Source of the DNA: Actinernus sp. WN-2022
Taxonomy: Eukaryota; Cnidaria; Anthozoa; Actiniaria; Actinernidae
Reading direction: 5' to 3'
NCBI GenBank assembly: GCA_030867875.1
Contig: JAOWCC010000655.1
Location: forward strand, 11,306,269 to 11,370,268
Length of the DNA stretch: 64,000 nt
In this document: positions 41,673 through 51,537 of the stretch, piece after piece
Layout: the number at the start of each line of letters is the position of its first letter
Position numbering within the stretch: position 1 is the first letter of the stretch
Translations under genes and position numbers: made by a program
Notes under the pieces: generated by a model
What the model was told of the DNA's origin: nothing
Database searches by the model: none
The model's input: only the letters and a program-made list of their open reading frames with translations

Positions 41673-41968
41673 ATTGGCTGCGAGATGGCGGGAAAAGCTT
41701 TCTATAAATAGACTACTCTGTAAACTGATGGGCCAACCTAGACTTTCTCAAAGTCCCTTAAAACGAGATTTTCATTTCCCACATTCGCTTCTCTTAAAAC
41801 GAGATTTTCACTTTTCTGGTTGATTTTCACTTTTTTCACTTCTCTGGTTTAAGGGACTTTTGCTACCTGTTTCGCGCCAAATTCACCGGTGGATTTTTCC
41901 ACCGGTGACGTAATTTAGCCATGACGTCATGACCCGCCATCTTGAATCTCTCACATCGTAGAATCAGA
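41673..41968 (+). promoter_or_regulatory. Putative promoter of the helicase gene
   Basis: An inverted CCAAT box (ATTGG, 41673-41677) lies 25 bp before a TATA box (TATAAATA, 41703-41710). Further down are two copies of AAAACGAGATTTTCA (41760, 41797), an ACCGGTGGA/TCCACCGGT palindrome (41884-41905), a half CRE, a full CRE TGACGTCA (41922-41929) and a YY1-like GCCATCTTG just before the ATG at 41969. Function is inferred from consensus only. Confidence 0.55.
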
Positions 41969-44900
41969 ATGTCTTTAAACAAGATCGAGGAAGCAATTGC
42001 CTTTGGCTTAGAGAAAGTTGGTTATACGACTTTAAGAGAAAGTCAGCGAAAGGTTGTTGAAGCCTATCAAGATGGGAAAGATGTGTTTATGTGTTCTCCG
42101 ACGGGATCGGGAAAGAGTCTTTGTTTCGAGATCGCCCCCTTCGTGTTCGACTGTTTGGCCTTCGGTGTCCAGCAAGCTCGAAGTCAGGTCTTGATTAAGT
42201 CAGTTTGTATCATTATAGCGCCACTTATCTCACTTATGAAGGATCAAGTTGCCTCGTTGAAGAAACGTGGTATTGCTGCAGCGTGCATCGGCCCGGAAAG
42301 TACTGCAACTGAACTCGATGACATCAAGAACGGCAAGTATAACCTGGTGTTTGGAAGCCCAGAAGCGCTTTTGAATTATCATAGAACAATCTTTCGAAGC
42401 GAGTACCTGAAAGATTTCATCAAAGCTGTATTTGTGGACGAAAGTCACTGCATTGCAAAGTGGTAAGAGTTTATCTTTTTTTCTAGTACATGTACATGTA
42501 GTATCCTTCAGACTGCAATTTGCATTTATAGAATTGGGTAATTGTTGTTTATTGATGAATGGCAGGACAAAACAAGCTTATTCCTGTTTAGCATGCATCC
42601 AATTTTTTATTATTAATCATATCTAGAAGTGGACATGAGGCATGAGCTTTGCAATTTACAAGTAACCTACATGTGTAGTTTGCAATACCAGGTGCAGCCC
42701 AACATCAAACAATATTAATCAAAAACTTATTACAGTGGAACTTTAGATTTATCAAACTCCCAAGAGAAGCAATGTTTTCAAAATAACCAATGTTATTCTG
42801 TTAAATTTGGCAGAATGGCACAGCCAAACTAGACAAACTAAGGGGGTGTTTACATGATACTGGGACAATAAGTTTCATTCCAGATCGACTTTCTTTCTGG
42901 TACGAGTTTCATTCCATATATTTACATGCAAGTCAGTGTAATGCACCAGTCAATGTAAACCCCCACCCCCCCCCCCCCCCCCCCCCAACCCGGGATAGGG
43001 TGGGGATTTTGCCTCACAGGGAAAGCAAAAAACAGAAAATGCCCCACCTATTGCGGCAATTGTGGACAGTAAATGCAGGCAAATGCCCCCACCCCAGGGG
43101 ACAAACCACTAAAAATAAGTCATTTTTGTTTTACAAACTTAACACATTTTAGCTTGCAGTGGTCTGGGCTGTGTCTTTTATTGCTCAATAGGGTCTTGAT
43201 CTACATGTACTAATGAGATTGAACACAGAAGAAGCCAAACAACGTGACAGTATTGCTGAAATTCGTCCTGAACTACATGTATACACGGAAGTAGAACAGA
43301 GAAGTCTGCAGTGGCATGGACTGTCTTCTATATAAATTGTACTTGTGAGACAGTCTTCTATGAACAATTCCCCGCCACATTTTGCCCCACGTTGGCCCCA
43401 CAGTTCCCCCACACTCCATAGTGGGGCATCAAATAACCGATTTTCCCCCACCCTCTGGGGCACTCTACCGTGTCAAAAGCGATCGCTTGCCCCACATTTG
43501 CCGCACCCTGTCCCGGGTTGGGGGGGGGGGGGGGGGGGTGGGGGTTTACTTTGACTGGTGCATAAGGGATGAGAATCAGACTGATGTGGAGCCCTCACTA
43601 TCAAAAACCAGCATGAATACAAAAAGGGTAAACATGGCTGGAGTAAAAGTCAAATACGCATGCATTACCCACCCCAGTCTGCTCGGTCACTTGATTTCGT
43701 TCCGGAATGAAATTGATACCGCATTTACATGATACCGGTACAGATCTCATACTGGAATGAAACTTTCGATACCTAACGATACAAGAACCAGAGTGAATTC
43801 ATTCCAGGATGACTTCAGTTTTGTTCCAGTATCATGTACATTGTAAACAGAGGAACCAGAGTGAAGTCATTCCGGAATGAAACTCGTTCCAGTATCATGT
43901 AAACTCTCCCTAAGATGCATCTAACATTTATGAAAGGCACTAGTTTGTTTATCATTTGTTCTCAACATAAATGACTTTATTTCAGGGGGAAAGACCAAGG
44001 AACTACAGAAGCATTCAGGAGTGACTATGGCCGTCTGGGAGAGCTACGTTCCCTGCTGCGGAAGGAAGTGCCATTTGTGTCTTTAACTGCTACTGCAACC
44101 AGGCAAACAAAGATGATTATCATAAAGGATTTGTGTATGAAGGACTGTGTAGAGGTATTAAGTGACCCAAATAGACCTCACACTCGTTATTCTGTTGTAG
44201 AGATTGATGCCACTGACTTACATGGATCATTCAGTTGGTTAATTGAAGAGTTGGAACAAAAGCAGCAGAACACAGCCAAAATGATTGTATTCTGCAGAAG
44301 GAAAGAGCACATGAAAGAACTTTATGAACTTTTTAGCCAATATTTAGGGGGCAAGGCATATTATACACCAACAGGAGAGGAGCCAAAAGATGACAGAAGC
44401 CGACTTTTTGCAATGTACCATAAGAGAACTGACAAACTTGTGAAGGAAACTATTGAACGCGAATTCTGTAAAGCGGATGGGACTGTCCGAGTTCTTTTTT
44501 GCTCCATTGCATTTGGCATGGGTGTTAATGTCAAGAACGTATTTCTTGATTTGCATTTGGGTCCATCAGGAGACCTAGATGATTATCTACAGGAAACTGG
44601 TCGTGTGGGGAGAGATTCCACTCAAATGAGCCATGCAGTACTCCTAAAATACAAGGGTTGTTGTAGAAGCAGAAACATCAGCAAAGACATGAGGAACTAT
44701 GTAAAGAACACTACTGTATGTAGAAGAGAAATGCTCTTGAGCCATTTTTCATCTACTATTGAGAAGGAGAGGGTATTACATTGTTGTTGTGATGTTTGTG
44801 CCAAGGAATGCAGGTGCATGTGTTCATGTAGTGAGGAGTGCTGTTCATGTCTAGTATCATGCAACAAAGACAATACATGTAATTATTATATCACAAGGAT

Positions 44901-45405
44901 TGAGAAGCAGCTGAAGGGTGGCCAAAAACAGGGAAGTGATGTCAAAACAAAGGTCAGTCTGGTGCCACAAGAAAGACTTGTCAAAGTAAGGGAAAATCTT
45001 TTGCAGTACAGGTCAGACTTAGCTTCAAATGTGACAGACAAATCGCTTCTTGTTACTGGGATTGATATTGCCACTGGTTACAGTAGACACCTTGTAGATG
45101 ACATTATTAGTAATATAAATTATATCAAGGACAAAGAGTATTTAAGGAGCAACTTTGCCTTTTACTCAGATAAGCATGTTGATAAGACTTGGGAGATAAT
45201 ACACAGTTCCCTTAGTAGCCCAGAAAGTTATGTAGCTCAAGAGAGTGATAGTGAAAGTGTTGACTTTACTGATGCTAGCACTAACAGCCTGTCAGACAAT
45301 GATAGTGATATGTCCTTTTCATCTGACAGCACTATTTTTAGAGCTAAAAAATTGCATGGAATTATCAGCTCTGAAGAAGAATCTTCAACAGAGTCCGAAT
45401 CTTAG
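41969..45405 (+). CDS. RecQ-like SF2 DNA helicase (probably transposon-encoded), two exons
   Basis: Exon 1 is 41969-42462 and exon 2 43986-45405; the split codon TG/G joins them (donor GTAAGA, acceptor TTATTTCAG). 637 residues. Motif I PTGSGKS (44-50), motif Ia APLISLMKDQ, motif II DESH (157-160), motif III SLTATAT (197-203), motif V around FGMGVNV and motif VI QETGRVGRD (367-375) give a complete ATP-driven 3'-5' helicase core of RecQ type. Next comes a very Cys-rich segment (about 420-455, CCCDVCAKECRCMCSC) like a zinc-binding domain, then an acidic Ser-rich tail. There is no HRDC. All catalytic motifs are intact. A DUF6589 gene faces it 2.2 kb downstream, an arrangement that suggests a helicase-type Academ transposon. 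A lone host RecQ paralogue is the alternative. The ATG at 41969 is the first good one; no in-frame ATG precedes it. Confidence 0.9.
42842..43910. mobile_element. 1.07-kb TIR element in the helicase intron, TAA duplication
   Basis: TAA at 42839-42841 and 43911-43913. Ends GGGGGTGTTTACATGATACT and (minus strand) GGGAGAGTTTACATGATACT. TAA duplication with G-starting termini fits PIF/Harbinger-type MITEs. CATTCCGGAATGA-like words recur inside. It makes up about two thirds of the intron. Confidence 0.75.
42942..43562. mobile_element. 621-bp TIR element nested in the previous one, TAA duplication
   Basis: TAA at 42939-42941 and 43563-43565. Ends TGCACCAGTCAATGTAAACC and (minus strand) TGCACCAGTCAAAGTAAACC, each followed by a long poly-C tract (plus-strand C-run near 42967, G-run near 43521). 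Frames across it (43345-43732) are low-complexity artefacts. Confidence 0.75.
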
Positions 45406-45496
45406 ATTAAATGAGTCTGAGAATAACATTCCATACTCAATCAACAAAAGTATTACTTAATCACCAATATTTTATTATGTTATCATTTGTTTAAGC

Positions 45497-45857
45497 CTGT
45501 TCACACTAGCATCATAATCGTAAGTAGCATTAAAACCTAGTGTGAATCAAAAATAATTTATTGTAATTGTAAGCAACGTGGTGAGAGCGCCATAATCGTA
45601 ATCATAAGGATCAGAAGGTTTTCTTTTTGCTTGCGATCTACATGTAGTGTGAACTGGGTAAACATAATTACAAGTGCAATCATAAGAATGGGCCAATCAC
45701 ACTGAAGGCTCATAACCAGGCTTACATATACAGACAGAGCAAACATCATGAAAGCGAGGCTTACATTTTGCTTATGAATTATTTATTCACACTAGATCGT
45801 AACTCTCTTACGACTGGGATTACGATTACAACGCTTTCGTCGCTGGTGTGAAGTAGC
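45497..45857. mobile_element. Diverged TIR element (GTTCACACTAGC termini)
   Basis: CCTGTTCACACTAGCATCAT at the left faces (minus strand) CTACTTCACACCAGCGACG at the right. TAATCGTAA and TTACGATTA words and a second CACACTAG pair recur inside. The element is imperfect, so old. Confidence 0.5.
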
Positions 45858-46820
45858 TTTAGAGATCATTACACTGCCCTGGTGCCATTTGACAAATTGC
45901 TTGTAATGAAAGAATAGAAGTACAATCCTAAACATTTTTGGAATTTGATATTAAAAACAACAAGCTCAATTTATCATAATTTTTAGTTTATCTTCTTGAT
46001 TGTCATTAATAATTATAACTGCAACTAGGTACATGTATGTATGTGCATGTTGTGAAACAGCAGCTAAATCTGCTGTTTATTTGAGGTCAGAAGTGTACAT
46101 GTATATAGGACTTATCTTGAGGCATGTGGAAATTGATAATAGACCCAAAGACAGATGGTGTCACAACCAAAACAAGCCACCATTTGGGGGAGTCAAAACA
46201 CGCTAAAACAATAGAAATTTGGATGAAAGTAACTATAGAATAGGGATTTTTCGTCTAATTAACAATTTTTGTCATAAAATATACAGAGTTTCTCTCATTA
46301 TTTTAAGTACCGAATTGTTGTTTTGAGAGTAGAAAGAAATATTTTATCAATATTTCTATTGAGTTTTAGTGCCTTTGACCCCGTGTCTAGACCATGATTC
46401 ATTATGTAATATTTTCCATGACTAAAATATTATGGAAATATTCTATTCTGCCATCATTATCACATGTGTTAATGATGTCCAGTCAATATAGACACACTAG
46501 TATCCTGAATTTCCAAAATTGTCTGTAGATGCTAACTTGTGCAGCCTTTTGTGGTAAACATAACTTTAACATTTTTACATGTTTGTGTATCGTATTATTT
46601 ACATAGGACCTGTGGAAACACACTACTTGATCCACATTGACTAATTTCTCCTCAGGAAACCTAAAAAAGTAATAACTCTTGAAACCACCAGAGAGCCTGT
46701 GGGCATGCAAGACTAATTTCTTATGTGGTCTAGATCACAAACAAAAAATAATGAACCTACAGTGTAGTACATATGTAATACCAATGGTAACTAAAACATG
46801 GCTAATCCATTTTCTGGCCG

Positions 46821-46960
46821 TCCCTTCATGTAGGACGACACGAATTGCTACGAAATTGTATTGTATTGTATTGTGTTGCATTCTATTGTTGTATTGAATT
46901 GTATTGTTTTGTATTCTATTGTATTTTTGGTAAAAATCCGTGTCGTCCTACATAAAGGGA
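46821..46960. mobile_element. 140-bp TIR element with (TTGTA)n core
   Basis: TCCCTTCATGTAGGACGACA at the left is mirrored at the right (TGTCGTCCTACATAAAGGGA). The centre is an imperfect TATTG pentanucleotide repeat (46857-46925). Confidence 0.75.
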
Positions 46961-47138
46961 TTGCCCATTTTCTCCTTTCCCAAAAACGTGCAATCTACTT
47001 AAAACCAGTCAAGTTCTCAATCAGCTTGTATTTTTGATTATGTCTCACACTAAAGGCTGGTTTACACTTTCAACACATGGATAAGCCACATACATGTAGA
47101 CGACTCAGTGTGCAATTATATTATGACAGTCAAACCAG

Positions 47139-47237
47139 TAGCCTGGGAAACCAGCCGTCTCTTATCGCTCCCCACTCGCGAAAGAGAGAGTCTTTTGCGA
47201 GTGTGGAGCGATAAGAGTCGGCTGGTTTCCCAGGCTA
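47139..47237. mobile_element. 99-bp hairpin (TAGCCTGGGAAACCAGCC family)
   Basis: TAGCCTGGGAAACCAGCCG is mirrored by CGGCTGGTTTCCCAGGCTA, with TCTTATCGCTCC and CACTCGC also paired. A half copy (GAGCGATAAGAGTCGGCTGG) lies at 56387-56417, so the family is dispersed. Confidence 0.8.
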
Positions 47238-47626
47238 TCAAACCAGAGGACGTTAGTTTGAGGGGATATACTATACTAACACTTGTGAACAAAACACTAC
47301 TCTCCAAATGTATTTTATGCCTATGTTGCAAGTGTTAACCGGATTAAAGATACTAGATCAGTTTTCACATCAGTGTCAAATCATTTGGTGTTCCATTTGG
47401 CTGAGAATGTGATTTGTGATCAACAAACCAATAATCAAATTCCAAAGTTGCATTTGGTTTAGTTTTTAGGGTGTTGCAATTAATTGCTAGTTGGCTAGTA
47501 ATTAGCATTATTTTAGTGTTACAACACTCATTTAAAAACTGTGCCATCTGTGTGTAACTGGGTTTTTGCTCCAGTTTCAGTTATACAGTAAGCTGCTTGA
47601 ATTAACAATGTATGCTAACAATAATG

Positions 47627-49763
47627 CTACTGTATTTTGTAGTAGTGTTTTGTGCCAAACTTCTTCAAAGAACTGCTAATCCATTCCTTATACTTGCGCA
47701 TATCCAATTGATCAAGCAGGTTGTGCTTCATATTAGGAAATGCAATATGGTGCCTGCCTGGAATTGAATTGTAGACATCAGCTTGCTGAAGGTGCTCGAT
47801 TAGAGTCATAACATCATCCATTGTAGACATTCGAGTATGCCTTCCAGAAGGCTTTCTCACTGATGAAGACTTATCAAAGCTGTGAAGAACAGCTTGGGTT
47901 CCTTCGACACTTCTGCTGACTCTGGTAATGGTCTTATCTGTAATTTCGCCTCTGTAGGTATGAATATCGTTCTTAAAGTACTTGTTGTCATGTTCAAGGT
48001 CCAAGTCCATTGGATGGTTTGTCCCAACTTGGCCTTGGTGGTTAACAAAACGGTTCCATGTAAGCGAATATGCCATTCTTGGACTCAACAAGCAATTGAG
48101 CTGTACTTGGAGTTCCAGAGTTGCATAGGCATATTTAGGGCAATTAGAAATCTTAAAAAAAACATTAAAAAATTTGTATATCCGGGTTACTCGTTCTCCA
48201 TCTCCAAGGCTTATAGCATTATTGTGATTGGTCCTCAACAGAAGTAAAATTAAAACATTGTGTGTATAGTTATATACCATATCCTCCTTTGAAGTAGCAG
48301 TTGTAGATTCATCAATGACGGGAGGAGTGGTGTGTCCATGTTCTCTCTCTTCATGCTTTCTGAGAAAGCCTTTACGTTTGTACTGTTTCCCACAAAATTG
48401 ACAGACAAGATCATTACTTTGTTGGGTACTCGTATCAATTTCAGGTAATTGGTGCATCACATGATTTTCTACAAATTCCCTTGCTGCACTCTGGACATAT
48501 GTCTTCTTACTCTCCTTGTCGGTTGGACATCCTGTGTAACTGTTCTCGGTTGGTTCATCCTCAACACGGGCCATTCCAAAATGTTGAAGAGCACCAACAA
48601 CTACATATGCATCAAGGACTTTGTCCAAAAACTCACTTGAAGCATAATAGTTGCTCCCAGGCTCCTTAGTTACATTCCTTGCATTGATAGCATTTCTGGC
48701 CTGGTAAAGGGTACCAATATCTCTGGCTGAGGAGGTACTGTAAAGATGTGACCATATCACCTTAAAAAGATACAAAACAATAAAACTACTTAATATTTTT
48801 TCAACAATTATAATATTAACATTGATTTAAACAATCACAAAATTTGACAATAATACAACATTCAGATGTTGCCTGAACCCTCTCCATTTACCCAAAAAAT
48901 ATTGTTGGGGTTAAAACAGAAAACCGACACATGAGAAACAATTTTAAACTTTTAATAGACATTGATCCAAAGTCTCCAAGGACCCTTCATAAACCTATGA
49001 AAACCCAACCTTTCCAACTGTTTGTTGTGGCTTCAGCACACTTTCTCTAGGGATATGATCAAATGCGCTTTACAATACTGAGAATTTAGTGAAACTTTTG
49101 GCACATTATGGCTGTCGTGTAGTTTACAATAATGAGTATAGTTAGTACTACAGTACAGACACAGAGGATTGTTCCACGTGCCATCATCCTCAGCACTTGG
49201 ATCTTTTAAAGACTGGAAGCACACTCAGGAGAAATACTTCAAATCATATGAGACCGTTCCGAACGGAGACTCGAACCAAGCACAATTTGAACCAGGTCCG
49301 GGCCGAGACACGGACCCAGATCACAGTTGTGAGAGGTAAGTGTGTTAACCACTCAGCCACACATGCTTCCACAACTTCGTTTAGACGGTGGAACTGTGAA
49401 ATTTAAATTTAATAATATTTTTTTTGACAGCTAGATTTATTAAATGCAAAACCAACTTTCTTGTTGTTAGCTAAAACATGATATCTATTAATATACCTTA
49501 ATCCATTCACACTGTGTGTGGAAGTCTTCAAACTTTGCAAGCAAACCCATTAACTGTGAGGATGGAGTTCTGGCATCCTGCATGGAAGATTGAGCACCTT
49601 TGTGCCTCTCATAGGTCAGGTAATCCCCTCCATTAAACATCTTCACTGGGACAGCATCTGGGTTATTCACATCATGGCCAGGGACATACTGGTGCACCCA
49701 CTCTAACAGGTCAATCATGTCTTCTTCGTACTGTTCGTTCTTTCGTAGGACACCGAGGTGGAC
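47627..49763 (-). CDS. DUF6589 protein with embedded C2H2 finger (candidate Academ-type transposase), 5' end missing
   Basis: Exons 49763-49497 (acceptor TTTTCTTAATAG, donor AAG/GTATAT) and 48760-47627 (acceptor TTTTTAAG), joined in phase 0: ..CEWIK + VIWSHLYSTSS... 466 residues of C-terminal protein. Landmarks of DUF6589 are FNGGDYLTYERHKG, FEDFHTQCEW, SSARDIGTLYQARNAIN, SLGDGERVTRIYKFFN and WNRFVNHQG followed by DLDLEHDNKYFK. A classical C2H2 finger, CQFCGKQYKRKGFLRKHEER with a final H, is inserted after an acidic linker. Family members are longer, so N-terminal exons are missing, either upstream in the gap/LINE region or deleted. The role is not proven. Facing a RecQ-like helicase, it is most simply the transposase partner. 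Conserved D (GGD), D (GDGE) and E/D (LEHD) could form a DDE-type site (inference). Confidence 0.8.
49230..49385 (-). repeat. tRNA-derived SINE-like sequence in the DUF6589 intron
   Basis: On the minus strand: a TGTGTGGCTGAGTGGTTAAC A-box, TTACCTCTCACAACTGTGAT, and GGTTCGAGTCTC B-box, spaced somewhat wider than in a tRNA. It recalls Leu/Ser-type tRNA heads of SINEs. No cloverleaf with paired acceptor stem can be drawn, so it is not a functional tRNA. Confidence 0.6.
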
Positions 49764-50057
49764 CTATTAAGAAAACAATTATTAATACATTACATAATAT
49801 TTTATTGTACAAAAATTGATTATTCTTTTGAAATGGTGTATGCAATTATATACACCCCTTATATATAACTCTAAACAAAGAGGAAAGCAATATTGAAAAG
49901 AAAAGAACTTAGGGATGTACAACAACCACTGTAAAAGCGTGTTATGTTAGGTTAGAGCAGATTTCACTTGACTGTCAAAAGTAATCAATGTTTACTTGTA
50001 TATGATTAAAGCAAAAGAGATGTGATTACTTTGCGTTTGGTTTAATAATAGCTAGTG

Positions 50058-50060
<3 letters not shown>

Positions 50061-50089
<29 letters not shown>
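50061..50089. repeat. (TA)n microsatellite
   Basis: About 14 uninterrupted TA dinucleotides upstream of the DUF6589 exon. Confidence 0.9.
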
Positions 50090-50092
<3 letters not shown>

Positions 50093-50180
50093 GTGAAAAT
50101 TACAAACCTGCCAACAAGATTATTAGTAAGTGGTTATAAAACAGATTAAAAAAACAGTATTAGAAATATTAGTTTATTTT

Positions 50181-50484
50181 TAGGGAGTGGTCATTATTTG
50201 ATATTGGGGGGCTGCTATGGTTGTTCTTCAGATAACTCAGAAACATGTATCCCTCCCCTATTTGGTGTCCATCACGAAATTTCAGTCCCATAAGTTTATG
50301 ACCCTCCCCCACCCAAATAAGTAATATTATTGCATAATGTGTGCACCAATAATCACTTAACATGTACTCTTTAAGGTCATTAGGAAACACTGTTAAAAAC
50401 ATTATGACCCAGCCTTAAAGGAGCACTGAAAAAAGCATGACCAACATAGCAGGCCTCCCCTGATAAATAATGACTGCTTCCTTA
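50181..50484. mobile_element. 304-bp TIR element of the TAGGGAGTG family
   Basis: TAGGGAGTGGTCATTATTTG and (minus strand) TAAGGAAGCAGTCATTATTT are inverted, with a GGGGGGC / GCCTCCCC pair next. Same family as the termini at 12062 and 14037. The frame 50169-50402 lies inside. Confidence 0.7.
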
Positions 50485-50546
50485 TTTCAAGTGTCATACA
50501 AGCTCCTTAATGCAAGAATTAGTTTAATCACTAAAATACATGTAGT

Positions 50547-50646
50547 NNNNNNNNNNNNNNNNNNNNNNNNNNNNNNNNNNNNNNNNNNNNNNNNNNNNNN
50601 NNNNNNNNNNNNNNNNNNNNNNNNNNNNNNNNNNNNNNNNNNNNNN
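50547..50646. other. Assembly gap (100 N)
   Basis: Exactly 100 N, a usual placeholder for a gap of unknown size. The 5' part of the LINE that follows, with most of its endonuclease, and possibly 5' exons of the DUF6589 gene fall here. Confidence 0.95.
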
Positions 50647-51537
50647 GGTGTCTCCCATATAAGCATAAGCGACCACAGTCTTGTCTTTGCATTTCGTAAA
50701 ATCTCAATTGATCCACCTTCTAAGGGGCACTCAACAATAACCTATAGGAAGTTTAAAAACTTTGACTCTGCTAATTTTCGCAGAGATATTTCTTTGCTGA
50801 ATTGGGAAAGCGTAAACATCTATGAAAACCCCAATGATATGTGGGAAACATGGAAAGACCTTTTCTTTCAATGTGTCAACAAGCATGCCCCATTGCGCAC
50901 TAAACGAATTCGCGCATCTAAATCGCCGTGGATTACACCACAATTGAAAAAACGAATGCACGACAGAGACATTCTTAAATTGAAAGCCACTCGATCTATG
51001 TGCGAAAGTGACTGGTCGAAATTCAAGAAATGTCGCAATGCTGTTAACAGTGAAATCAAACAGGCTAAGGAACAATACTATAAGAATGCGCTCCATGACA
51101 ATGAAGGTAACTCACGTGAGACTTGGCGGGTCATTAATGAACTTACATCAAGAAAGTCACATAGCTCCTCTGTGAAAGAGATAAAGCTTAATGACAATTC
51201 TATTTGCGATCCACATGAGCTGTCATCTACCTTCAATAGCCATTTTTCTTGTGTTGGGCCGAAGCTTGCTAGTGACATTCCTTACAACGAAAACAATCCA
51301 TCGCATTTAGATTATCTCAAGGTCACTGACCATAGATTCGAACTTAAAACAACTGACAGTGCCAAAGTGTTCTCGTTATTATCTAAGCTATGCAAATCTA
51401 AAGCGACTGGATTAGACAAAATATCTGCTCGACTCCTTCGGGAATGCGCAGATTTGATCGCTAGTTCTCTTTGTTTGATTTTTAACAGATCCATTGTCTC
51501 GGTGTTTTTCCCAGTGAATGGAAATGTTCTAAAGTAA
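50647..51537 (+). CDS. LINE endonuclease C-terminus and linker
   Basis: Opens at the gap with GVSHISISDHSLVFAFRK, where SDH is the last endonuclease motif. Next come the conserved linker with SPWITPQLKKRMHDRD, a KQAKEQYYKNAL helix and the RETWRVINELTSRKS block, then the start of RT (KATGLDKISARLLRECADLI). The frame ends at 51537 after a one-base shift near 51500; RT continues in the next frame. Confidence 0.85.
   Translation, partial: GVSHISISDHSLVFAFRKISIDPPSKGHSTITYRKFKNFDSANFRRDISLLNWESVNIYENPNDMWETWKDLFFQCVNKHAPLRTKRIRASKSPWITPQLKKRMHDRDILKLKATRSMCESDWSKFKKCRNAVNSEIKQAKEQYYKNALHDNEGNSRETWRVINELTSRKSHSSSVKEIKLNDNSICDPHELSSTFNSHFSCVGPKLASDIPYNENNPSHLDYLKVTDHRFELKTTDSAKVFSLLSKLCKSKATGLDKISARLLRECADLIASSLCLIFNRSIVSVFFPVNGNVLK

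Larger units (their letters stand above)
45406..47626. other. Spacer between the convergent helicase and DUF6589 genes
   Basis: Contains three foldbacks (45497-45857, 46821-46960, 47139-47237), listed separately. No other gene is supported; the frames at 46000-46206 and 46483-46710 have no recognisable features. Confidence 0.45.

Noticed and set aside
43345..43732. Proline/glycine-rich frames in the helicase intron
   Set aside because: They arise from G-runs and C-rich ends of a nested MITE.
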